Below the pieces are notes generated by a model that saw only the letters and a program-made list of their open reading frames with translations, did not search any database and had not been told where the DNA came from. Shown here piece by piece: positions 5,396 through 13,042 of a DNA stretch of 20,894 nucleotides (its first letter is position 1; every line of letters starts with the position of its first letter). Source of the stretch: a bacterium (lineage in GTDB: Bacteria; Patescibacteriota; Minisyncoccia; Minisyncoccales; PEYH01); NCBI GenBank assembly GCA_021158195.1, contig JAGGVA010000008.1, positions 1 to 20,894 on the forward strand, in the 5' to 3' direction. The position numbers and the translations under genes are program-made.

Positions 5396-5936
5396 AAACT
5401 TTAATAAAAATATTTTCCACAATATATGTTTCTTTCTCTTTTGTTTGTTCTAAAGATAAGGAAACATTAGAAACATTAATTAGCCACTGACTGGTTTCTA
5501 GTTTTCTTAAAAATTGAAGGAGAGGTGTTAATTTTTTGCTTCTTAACTGTATTCTATAACCTACAAATTCCCTAAAATCTATATCTGTTTTCTGAATTTT
5601 CGTTGGAGAAATCTCTATTTCAAGCCCTAAATTTTCTGCCCATTGTTCTAATGATTGTGTAAAGTTCAGGGGGATTTCTCTATCAATAAAAAGATTGTCG
5701 CTAACTAATTTTTCCATTTTATCAAGACTCTCTTTGTATTTACCATAACTTTTTTCAAGAGTATTGAAATTGCTTACTTTTTGTTCAATGGTAGATATTT
5801 CTGCCTTCGTTTTAATATATTCTTGAATAGTTGCTTTTAGTTCCGGAAGGGAACGACCTAAAGCATACCAAATGAGCACAAGTGCTATCGCTATAAAAAG
5901 GATTATTATTAAATTGTTTTTTGTTCTATTTTCCAT
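5385..5936 (-). CDS. pilO: Type IV pilus inner-membrane protein PilO
   Basis: PilO pairs with PilN to form the membrane alignment ring that links the cytoplasmic motor to the growing pilus. Visible features: a short cytoplasmic N-terminus, one transmembrane segment at about 8-25 (NLIIILFIAIALVLIWYAL), a coiled coil to about residue 85 (KAEISTIEQKVSNFNTLEKSY) and a ferredoxin-like C-terminal domain (GYRIQLRSKKLTPLLQFLRKLE). The 183-residue length is normal for PilO. I chose the ATG at 5936, which overlaps pilN by 11 bp. An in-frame TTG two codons upstream is less likely. Confidence 0.85.
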   Translation of the reverse strand: MENRTKNNLIIILFIAIALVLIWYALGRSLPELKATIQEYIKTKAEISTIEQKVSNFNTLEKSYGKYKESLDKMEKLVSDNLFIDREIPLNFTQSLEQWAENLGLEIEISPTKIQKTDIDFREFVGYRIQLRSKKLTPLLQFLRKLETSQWLINVSNVSLSLEQTKEKETYIVENIFIKVYVF

Positions 5937-6459
5937 ACTCAAAATCTAAACGAAATGTTACATCCTTTGTTTTTAAAAATCCAAGAATTTCAATTTCTAC
6001 CTTTTTAAAGATTGCTCTTTCCTTTAATTTATCTCTATACCTCTCCAAAGATTCCAGGTTTTTAGCGTATCCTAAAAGATACCCTTTTCCTGTTTCCGGA
6101 CTAAAATTAAAACCTTGAACTGACATTCCGGGCTCAAAATAAAAAGTTAAGGTTTTGAAAACCTCTGTTGTAAATATTTGATTCTGATAAAATTTGTTTA
6201 TTTGTTTAAAGGTAGAGTTCATTTTTCTGATTCTTTTCTCTAGTTGATTTACCTGAAAAAGCTCTACTTTCTTTTCTGCGAGTTCTATTTTTGCTTCTTC
6301 TAAATAGTTATTTGCTTTTATCTCAAAGATGAAAATCAAAAGCAGGAGAAAAATTAGCAAAAATAAACAGATGCTTCCAATTACCAAAATCAGACGAAGT
6401 TTTTTTTCTTCGTTTCTCTGTTGTAATTCTACTTTGGGAAGTAAATTAATATAATTCAT
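5926..6459 (-). CDS. pilN: Type IV pilus inner-membrane protein PilN
   Basis: The N-terminus MNYINLLPK carries the conserved NLLP motif by which PilN docks into the PilM groove in the cytoplasm. One transmembrane segment follows at about 23-45, then a coiled coil (about 50-90) and a ferredoxin-like domain with FEPGMSVQGFNF. The 177-residue length is normal. The gene overlaps the end of pilM by 14 bp and pilO by 11 bp, so stoichiometric, coupled translation is expected. AGGA just before the ATG is the nearest thing to a ribosome-binding site, but it is very close. Confidence 0.9.
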   Translation of the reverse strand: MNYINLLPKVELQQRNEEKKLRLILVIGSICLFLLIFLLLLIFIFEIKANNYLEEAKIELAEKKVELFQVNQLEKRIRKMNSTFKQINKFYQNQIFTTEVFKTLTFYFEPGMSVQGFNFSPETGKGYLLGYAKNLESLERYRDKLKERAIFKKVEIEILGFLKTKDVTFRLDFEYGK

Positions 6460-7540
6460 TTTCCTGCGCTGCTCTTAATGCTAATCCAATAGCATTGGCA
6501 TATTCTAAGGCTTGATCTTTGGGAAAGTTACCTAAAACCTCAACATTAATCAGAGGGTCTGCTAAATATGTAGGCAAGCCAAACTCCTCTTGAAAATATT
6601 CTTTTAGGCCTTTCATTTTTGCTCCGCCGCCGGTTAAAAATATTTTTTCTATTTTAATTCCGTCTACAAAGCTTGGGTCTTTCTGAGCCCTTGTATGATA
6701 GTAATCTATGTATTTTTTAATCTGCTCTGTAAGATCGGTGAGTGGAGGAATAATTGCTTCAAAGACCTCCCGTGCTTTTTTTGTTCTTTTTGAAATGCCA
6801 TATTTGATCTTCATCTCCTCTGCTTTTTGAAAATCAATTTTGAGAGTTTTGCTTATGGATTTTGTAAAACTTCCTGAAGAAACAGGAATAGAGGTAGTAA
6901 ACCTCAGAGAAGTGCCGGAAAATATCATAAAACCTGTCCTGGTAGCCCCTATATCTAAAATAAGAGAAGGAGGGAATTTTTCTTTTTTTTGGTCGAAAAT
7001 AGCCCTAACGGTTGACTGTGATTCAACCTCCAACGATATAGGTTTTAACCCCGCTAATTTTAAAGATTTTACACATCTGTCAACGATTTTTTTTGGTAGT
7101 GCAACAAGTAATACATATATCTTATCTCTTTGAGCATTTTCTATTATTACTTTTTGACAATCAAGATATACATCTTCAACTGAATAAGGAATGTATTTTT
7201 CTGCCTCAAAACGAATTGCTTGCTTCGCCTCTCTTTCTGTCATTTTTGGTAAAATAATTACCTGAGAAAAAGTTTTTTCCTCTGGTAAACAAGCAACAAC
7301 ATAAGGAGAAGATATTTTCTTTCCTTCAACATTTTTTATTAGTTTCTTTATTAAAAGAGAAAGTTTTTCCGGTTCCTTTATTTCACCTGCTTTAATAATA
7401 CCCGGAGGCACATCAATACGACCAAAACTAACAAGCATATTTTTCTTTCTCCTTTTTTCAATTTGAACAAGTTTGAGAGACCTATCTGAGATATCCAAGC
7501 CAAAACTTTTTATTTTGAAATTTAATATATTAACAAGCAT
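6446..7540 (-). CDS. pilM: Type IV pilus assembly ATPase-fold protein PilM
   Basis: An actin/FtsA-like cytoplasmic protein that binds ATP and the PilN tail to form the inner ring of the pilus machine. Nucleotide-site motifs are clear: phosphate 1 GLDISDRSLKLVQ from residue 14, phosphate 2 LDIGATRTG at 195-203 and the adenosine motif LTGGGAKMKG at 302-311. The 364 residues from the ATG at 7540 match the family. That ATG lies one base after the stop of the CFI-box gene. An in-frame TTG at 7564 would add eight residues and an overlap, but is less likely. Confidence 0.93.
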   Translation of the reverse strand: MLVNILNFKIKSFGLDISDRSLKLVQIEKRRKKNMLVSFGRIDVPPGIIKAGEIKEPEKLSLLIKKLIKNVEGKKISSPYVVACLPEEKTFSQVIILPKMTEREAKQAIRFEAEKYIPYSVEDVYLDCQKVIIENAQRDKIYVLLVALPKKIVDRCVKSLKLAGLKPISLEVESQSTVRAIFDQKKEKFPPSLILDIGATRTGFMIFSGTSLRFTTSIPVSSGSFTKSISKTLKIDFQKAEEMKIKYGISKRTKKAREVFEAIIPPLTDLTEQIKKYIDYYHTRAQKDPSFVDGIKIEKIFLTGGGAKMKGLKEYFQEEFGLPTYLADPLINVEVLGNFPKDQALEYANAIGLALRAAQENELY

Positions 7541-7541
7541 T

Positions 7542-8552
7542 TTACTTAAAAAATTTTTCTTCAATAATTTGAATTACCGGTTTTAAAATTATCCTTGTTG
7601 ATTTTTTTAAAAGAGAGTGTTGAGAAATTTCTTTGGCTATTGGGGGGCTATATTTATAATATAATTCTACCATTTCTTTACCGGCGGGTGTTTTTTCTAA
7701 ATATTCGTCCCGAAATTTTCGTAAAATTACCACATCTTGTTCTAATGGAGAACCGTAAGCAGCAGTGGCAATAAAGCATCCTCCCCCGCCGCCTCCGCCG
7801 GAACCTCCTCCATGCTTCTTCTCAACTGTAAAACTAGAACTGGTGTCAGAAGGCAGATAATAACCATCTCCTAGAAATTCTGTTTTTAAGGTATAAGTTC
7901 CCGGAGCAATATTGAGCTTCAAATTCTTACTTGCCTTTCCTGAAGAATCAGTTGTAGCACTAGTTTCCAGAGATCCCAATTTGAACCTTATACTTTTCCC
8001 TGAAAGATTCCCAATTTCATCATCTGCCTCCGAAAGAGTGGCACTTAAGGTTATCGTAGAGTCTTCTTTCCCCGACAGAGGACCTGTATAGGTGACAGAA
8101 GTATCTTCCTTTTTAATATGAAATTGATCTGTATCAGAAGAACCATAATAGAAATCATCTCCTTCAAAAATAGTCAAAAGGTTGTAATTGCCTGAATTTT
8201 GACTAAGTTTAATGTCAACTTGGGCTATTCCCTGACTATTTGTTGTTGCGCTTACCTCTTGAGTGCCTAAAATAAACTTTACTGTTTTATCTGATAAAGG
8301 ATTGCTGCTTTCTTTTTCTGTCAATTGCGCCGAAAGAATAACATAATCAGAATACTGACCCTCTGTTGCTCCTTGATATTGGATATCTGTGTCAATTCTT
8401 GCCTCTTGAACAGATGGAGGCGTTAAAAAATAAGAATAAATTGCCAGTGGCAAAAAGATTATTAATCCAAAAAATAGGAGAAAAAAATATTTTTTTGACA
8501 TAAACTTTCTAAAAAATTTTAATTGATTGTTTATTTTTTTATCTCTTCCCAT
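7542..8552 (-). CDS. Membrane-anchored Ig-repeat protein with CFI-box C-terminus
   Basis: A 336-residue surface protein. Residues 21-43 are a hydrophobic anchor or signal. Two bacterial Ig-like domains follow (about 53-145 and 151-243), each with a closing G(D/E)-x-x-Y-Y-x-S/P-S-D-T strand. Then come a glycine linker (248-258) and CFIATAAYGSPLE at 259-271, the hallmark of the CFI-box C-terminal domain. That domain is known from databases at the C-termini of many exported proteins and its function is not established. The gene lies between a PilX-like gene and pilM, which suggests a pilus-associated surface or adhesin role. The ATG at 8552 is preceded by AGGGTGG, one of the few Shine-Dalgarno-like sequences here. 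It overlaps the PilX-like gene by 22 bp. Confidence 0.85.
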   Translation of the reverse strand: MGRDKKINNQLKFFRKFMSKKYFFLLFFGLIIFLPLAIYSYFLTPPSVQEARIDTDIQYQGATEGQYSDYVILSAQLTEKESSNPLSDKTVKFILGTQEVSATTNSQGIAQVDIKLSQNSGNYNLLTIFEGDDFYYGSSDTDQFHIKKEDTSVTYTGPLSGKEDSTITLSATLSEADDEIGNLSGKSIRFKLGSLETSATTDSSGKASKNLKLNIAPGTYTLKTEFLGDGYYLPSDTSSSFTVEKKHGGGSGGGGGGGCFIATAAYGSPLEQDVVILRKFRDEYLEKTPAGKEMVELYYKYSPPIAKEISQHSLLKKSTRIILKPVIQIIEEKFFK

Positions 8553-9901
8553 TTTACCACCCTATAATCTCCTATTGCAGGAAAATAAGGAGGTGGGTTA
8601 TATGCAAGGTTTGCCCTGTAAGACATTTCTGTATTTCTGTAACCAGATATTACCTCTCCCTCTTCGTCAACCCAAGTGAAAGTCCAAATTTTGTTGGTAA
8701 CAATAGACCCTTCCACACTAATAGAATTTCTCAAATTATAGGGGGCGTACCACCAAGGATAATAATATCTGACAACTTTTCCATTCTGCGCCATCATTGC
8801 TGCCTTTATTGTTAAATCGTCCGGGGCATAAAGAGGAATGATAATATCTTTTTGTGCAATTAAACCCAAAACTGAGTTTATTCCTTCATAATCTATATTA
8901 CCATTAATTATAATTTTTTTCATCGTATTTGGGGTTTCAGGAAGTTTAGCCGCTATAACGGTTGCCCTGCCATTAATTGTTCCATCAATCCAAACATTGT
9001 CTTCCACAAATATAGGTCCACAGTTTTTAGGTACATTATAAGTTGCGTAAAACTCAATTGTGTCAAAATCATTGCTTTCATATACCCAATCCTCGCCATC
9101 ATATCCCCAGACCTTTTGTTTAAGTTTTTTTATTTTATAAACGTCAAGAGTGCCATCTGAATTAAAGTGTAGATAATAACCCAAACCAAGATTGGGAAGA
9201 TAAATTCCCTTGGTTTGGGCTTCATCTTTTAAGTACGCTAAATCGTTTGAAATAGAATCAAAATCAATTGAACTTACTGGAAATTCCCATAATCCTAAAT
9301 CTTTCCCTGGTCCTTCTCCCCAAATTCCTGGCTTTTCTTGAGGAGGAGAACAGCCATGTTCTTCTCCGCAAATATATGTATCTTTGGCTGAAGTAGAAAG
9401 AGCGTTCTGCTCCCCATCCATTCTTATTCCGCCGTTTGAATGAAACGGTCCCTTTACTGTCTCATTTTCTCCAAACCAAATATTAGAATTGCTTAAAAAC
9501 GCATAAGAAGTTATGGTGTTTTTCATCAAAGTAATCTTAATAGATCTTTTTCTATCAGGGAATTTATCGGTCCAGCCGGTAGAAATAATTTTAATCCCTG
9601 GGCTGCAGGCTGTTTCTTCTTCTATTGATAATTGATAATGTCCGATTATATCTCCTGAAGCATTTTTGTAATCATATGTTCCTGAAAAAGAAAAATCATC
9701 TGGCCAATGATTAATATGCCATTTAGCAAAATCTATTCCTGCCTCTGCGATATGAAAACTTTCTTCATATGCTGCTCTTTCTAAAGAAAGTTTGTATTGA
9801 AATAAAAGAAAACTTAATACTCCCCCAAAAGATATCAAAAACACTCCTCCAAAAATGAGAACAAAAATCACCAAAGATCCCTTTTTGAGGCCATGTTTCA
9901 T
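8531..9901 (-). CDS. PilX-like pilus assembly protein
   Basis: A 456-residue protein with an N-terminal hydrophobic helix (about 9-34) followed by YEESFHIAEAGIDFAKWHI. This is the PilX N-terminal pattern, in which the AEAGI segment follows the helix of a minor pilin. There is no clear G/FTLxE cleavage site, so it may stay a membrane protein or be processed unusually. The large C-terminal part is an extracellular beta-rich domain with GPFHSNGGIRMDG (about 155), repeated NG/DG turns, and a close of TEMSYRANLAYNPPPYFP. That architecture is common in Patescibacteria. It starts 4 bp after the prepilin upstream and probably belongs to the pilus-tip or priming complex. Confidence 0.8.
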   Translation of the reverse strand: MKHGLKKGSLVIFVLIFGGVFLISFGGVLSFLLFQYKLSLERAAYEESFHIAEAGIDFAKWHINHWPDDFSFSGTYDYKNASGDIIGHYQLSIEEETACSPGIKIISTGWTDKFPDRKRSIKITLMKNTITSYAFLSNSNIWFGENETVKGPFHSNGGIRMDGEQNALSTSAKDTYICGEEHGCSPPQEKPGIWGEGPGKDLGLWEFPVSSIDFDSISNDLAYLKDEAQTKGIYLPNLGLGYYLHFNSDGTLDVYKIKKLKQKVWGYDGEDWVYESNDFDTIEFYATYNVPKNCGPIFVEDNVWIDGTINGRATVIAAKLPETPNTMKKIIINGNIDYEGINSVLGLIAQKDIIIPLYAPDDLTIKAAMMAQNGKVVRYYYPWWYAPYNLRNSISVEGSIVTNKIWTFTWVDEEGEVISGYRNTEMSYRANLAYNPPPYFPAIGDYRVVKWEEIKK

Positions 9902-9905
9902 AGAA

Positions 9906-10496
9906 CTAATCTTCTTTTAGGTTTCTTAATAAGACATCTGTCTCTAACACAAAATTTTGGGGCGGGCGGGCAGGATTAACATTTACTACTAAATACACTC
10001 TCATTCTTTTTGTGTTTTTAAGATTAGCCGGGGGACCAAGTTCGTTTCCATCTTTATCAAAATAACGAAATATTGGGGGAGCATTTCTCACATATTGAGT
10101 TAAAGTAATTACTCGCTCCGAACTACTTGGATAACTAACCGGACAACATTGCGGCTCAATAATCCCTTTTTTAAAATTAGTTCCTTCTAAAAAATATCTT
10201 ATTTTTTCCATCTCTCCATCGTTATCAACATCAGAAAAAAAAGAAAATTCAAACCCTTCGGCTCTAACGATTGGAAAAGATCCGTCCTCTCCAGCCCGAG
10301 CCTCTCTGATTTCTTTTGCCATTGTTTCAATACCTCTTTGTGCCTCCTCAATACTTAATGCTTGCTGAAAAGTATAATCCTTGCCAAAATATCCAAATTC
10401 CACCAAACTAAAAACTGTTGTTACTCCTAAAAGAAACATTAAAACTGCCAAACCTGTTTCAATTAAAGTAAAACCTTTTCTTTTTCTGTTAATCAT
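9906..10496 (-). CDS. Prepilin, PilW/PulJ-like minor pilin
   Basis: The class III signal MINRKRKG|FTLIET has Gly at -1, Phe at +1 and Glu at +5, all needed for cleavage and methylation by prepilin peptidase and for subunit packing. The hydrophobic helix AVLMFLLGVTTVFSLVEFGY follows, then IEEAQRGIETMAKEIREAR, which resembles the PilW/PulJ stretch. The C-terminal globular domain is small and has a CC pair at about residue 117. Length is 196 residues. The ATG overlaps the TGA stop of the preceding prepilin (ATGA), so the two are co-translated. It is a minor pilin, too large and atypical to be the major subunit. Confidence 0.85.
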   Translation of the reverse strand: MINRKRKGFTLIETGLAVLMFLLGVTTVFSLVEFGYFGKDYTFQQALSIEEAQRGIETMAKEIREARAGEDGSFPIVRAEGFEFSFFSDVDNDGEMEKIRYFLEGTNFKKGIIEPQCCPVSYPSSSERVITLTQYVRNAPPIFRYFDKDGNELGPPANLKNTKRMRVYLVVNVNPARPPQNFVLETDVLLRNLKED

Positions 10497-11827
10497 ATTG
10501 GGGTCAAATAAATCTCTTTTGTTGTTTCTCCTGAAACATAGAAGGTTTCTGTGTAAGAATTATATCCCTCCATCTGAATTTCTAAAGTATAGTTTCCTTC
10601 TTTTAAAGGTATAAAAAGACTTTCTCCCTGAGAGTTTGTGGGTATGGTTTCGTCGTATCCTGTGCTGTTATAAAGACGTGTTGAAGCAGAAAAAATTGAA
10701 TCTCCTGTTGAAGCATCATAAACTTTAACCAAGCAAGAGTTCTGCGCTCCTAAAATAAGTCGTATTTCTTTTGTCTCTCCGGGTAATAAATCTATAGGCT
10801 GTGTCGTAGTTGTCCATAGAGGTGACTCTATTCCTATAAGATTAAGTCCCTCGGGTGAAATTATGGAAAAATTATAAGAGTCCCATTCTAAATTCGAGAT
10901 TTCTAATAGGCCCGAACTATCTGTTTGTAAAATCTTATCTGTCTTATATACAGGATCTCCAAAAGCATCTGTACCTATAATCTTTTCTCCTCGCAGTCGG
11001 AATTGAACATTACCAACAGGAGGATATCCGTTTTCCTCAGATCCTGTAGTACTAATATTCATTGTCCCTAACAAATCTATCTCAAACCCTATTTCTGTAG
11101 TTTGATTATTAAAAACACTTGCGTGGGGCTTAAGAGGAGTAGCAACTTCATCTTCTCCGTATGTCCGATCTGTACTGTAGCCCGTCTTGGTAACAGTAAT
11201 CTGATAACTTTCTGTACTTTCGGGCAAACCCAAAAGCATTAAATTCCCCTGACTATCAGTTAGATAACTAGCATCTATTATAGGATCTACCTGATCATTA
11301 TATATATGAACTTCGGCATTAGAGACACCTTGATTTTCTGCATCTTTTACACTGATAGAAAGAATTCCTCCCCCCACACTCTCTTCCACAGTGTTGGGAA
11401 CAATATCTGTAGCAAACAAAACCTCTCCTGAATTTTCCCCTGCCCACGAAACTCTTACTTCTGCTTTCTTATAATCCGTAGGAACAGAATCTTCAGGCGA
11501 TATTCCGTCAGAAGGATCGTCAACATACACTATGGTAGTTTTAATAGTAAACTCTCCACCATTATAATTTTTAGTTTCTTTCTGAGGCACTGGCCCAGAG
11601 GGTACTCCGCCCACTGTTCCTACGTTTTCGTAGGATAAACTTCTAATCTCTTCAATTCTTTGATTTGCCAAAAAAATTGCTGCTGATCTTAATTTAGATT
11701 GAGCAACTATTTTTACGCTCAAAACATACATCCCCACAATCCCCCAAAAAACAATACCGATTAAGCCAATCCCTATAATACTTTCTATCAAACTCATCCC
11801 TTTTTGGCTGTATGAGATTTTTAACAT
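10493..11827 (-). CDS. PilV-like prepilin with three C-terminal Ig/CnaB-like domains
   Basis: The start is a type IV prepilin: SQKG|MSLIESIIGIGLIGIVFWG, with Gly at -1 and Glu at +5, then AAIFLANQRIEEIRSL as in PilV/PulI minor pilins. Unlike normal minor pilins (about 130-200 residues) it runs to 444 residues. After about residue 170 come three similar beta-sandwich segments of the carboxypeptidase-regulatory/PEGA type, each with a DSQGxLxxxxL or equivalent turn (TDSQGNLMLLGL, TDSSGLLEISNL, TNSQGESLFIPL) and a glycine-tyrosine strand such as TKTGYS or MEGYNSY. It is plausibly a tip adhesin fused to a pilin. I chose the ATG at 11827. An in-frame TTG at 11854 overlaps pilC and is less likely. 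Confidence 0.8.
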   Translation of the reverse strand: MLKISYSQKGMSLIESIIGIGLIGIVFWGIVGMYVLSVKIVAQSKLRSAAIFLANQRIEEIRSLSYENVGTVGGVPSGPVPQKETKNYNGGEFTIKTTIVYVDDPSDGISPEDSVPTDYKKAEVRVSWAGENSGEVLFATDIVPNTVEESVGGGILSISVKDAENQGVSNAEVHIYNDQVDPIIDASYLTDSQGNLMLLGLPESTESYQITVTKTGYSTDRTYGEDEVATPLKPHASVFNNQTTEIGFEIDLLGTMNISTTGSEENGYPPVGNVQFRLRGEKIIGTDAFGDPVYKTDKILQTDSSGLLEISNLEWDSYNFSIISPEGLNLIGIESPLWTTTTQPIDLLPGETKEIRLILGAQNSCLVKVYDASTGDSIFSASTRLYNSTGYDETIPTNSQGESLFIPLKEGNYTLEIQMEGYNSYTETFYVSGETTKEIYLTPI

Positions 11828-11837
11828 CTTAGAAGTT

Positions 11838-13040
11838 TTAGTGCATTGTGCCAATCATTGAATAGATTGGCTTTATCATTGAAACCGCAAACAGAGCAAT
11901 AACTCCTCCAATAACAAGCAAAAGTATCGGTTCAATAATTGAAGCCAAATTCTGAGTTGTATTGGTTACTTCTTCGTCGAAAAATTCTGCCAATCTTAAC
12001 AAAACTTTGGAAGTTTGCCCTGTCTCTTCTCCTACCTCTAGCATTTGAACAAATACTGGAGGATAAACCTCTGGAAATTGAGCAATTATTGAGGAAAGTT
12101 TTCTCCCTTTTTTTACATCTTTTGAGGCTTTTATTAAAACTTCTCTAAATTTCTCATTGGATACGGTCTCTGAAGTAATTTGTAGGGCCTCTACAATAGG
12201 CACACCGCCCGAAATCAAAGAACTTAAAGTTCTGGCGCTATATGCGGTATTAATTTTTTTAACCAAGGTTGAAACAAATGGTATCTTTAAAACAAAATTG
12301 TCCCAACTATTTTTAAGTTTACTATTTCTTTTTAAAAGAATAATAAAAGCAATAATCGAAAGAGGAATAATTAATAAAAGATACCAATAATCTTTAAAAT
12401 AAGTTCCCAAATTCATTATTATTCTTGTGGTTGTAGGAAGTTCTATGTCTAAAGACTTAAATGCTTCATTTAATTTTGGAATAACCAAAACCAACATTAC
12501 AATTCCAATTAAAATCATTGCAATTACTACTATCATAGGATACATTAGTGCTCCCTTTACTTTTGATCTCAATCGAAAATCTTTCTCCAAATGAGAGGCA
12601 AGAGTGTCTAAAACATCTGGTAAACCCCCTGTTTTTTCTCCTACTTTTACCATACTTGAGAAAATTTTTGGAAATACTCTTGGATATTCAGAAAGGGCTT
12701 CTGAAAAGGAACTGCCTTGGATAATTTTTTCTTTAATTTCCTGAAGAATTTTTCGAAAATATTTGTTTTTGCTTTGAGAGGTTAAAACATCTAAAGATTT
12801 GGGAAGCGAAACACCAGCCGCAAGCATCACCTGTAGGTTTCTAATAGCCATCATTTTTTCTTTCAAAGGAACTCTCTTCAAACTTAAAAAACTTTCCTTT
12901 TTTCTATCTAAAGAAGCAGAAATTAACAAAAAGCCCTGATTTGAGAGTTTCTGGGCTAGATCTTTTACACTAACCGCCTCTTCTTTTCCAGAAATAGTTT
13001 CTCCTTCTCTATTTTTTGCTAAATAACGATAAAGAGGCAT
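11838..13040 (-). CDS. pilC: Type IV pilus platform protein PilC (T2SS F family)
   Basis: The inner-membrane platform that receives torque from PilB and loads pilins at the base of the pilus. It has two homologous GspF cytoplasmic domains, about 62-190 and 265-390, each with the family signature: KVGEKTGGLPDVLDTLASHLE and EVGEETGQTSKVLLRLAEFFDEE. There are three membrane segments, at about 168-188, 219-236 and 370-388. The 400-residue length is normal. It lies 2 bp after the pilB stop codon, in the standard pilB-pilC order. No Shine-Dalgarno motif is visible. Confidence 0.95.
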   Translation of the reverse strand: MPLYRYLAKNREGETISGKEEAVSVKDLAQKLSNQGFLLISASLDRKKESFLSLKRVPLKEKMMAIRNLQVMLAAGVSLPKSLDVLTSQSKNKYFRKILQEIKEKIIQGSSFSEALSEYPRVFPKIFSSMVKVGEKTGGLPDVLDTLASHLEKDFRLRSKVKGALMYPMIVVIAMILIGIVMLVLVIPKLNEAFKSLDIELPTTTRIIMNLGTYFKDYWYLLLIIPLSIIAFIILLKRNSKLKNSWDNFVLKIPFVSTLVKKINTAYSARTLSSLISGGVPIVEALQITSETVSNEKFREVLIKASKDVKKGRKLSSIIAQFPEVYPPVFVQMLEVGEETGQTSKVLLRLAEFFDEEVTNTTQNLASIIEPILLLVIGGVIALFAVSMIKPIYSMIGTMH

Positions 13041-13042
13041 AA

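Noticed and set aside
5396..5422. TTG-initiated N-terminal extensions (also at pilO, pilM, pilB and the pilV-like gene)
   Set aside because: In each case an ATG a few codons downstream fits family alignments or operon spacing better, and no ribosome-binding site favours the TTG.
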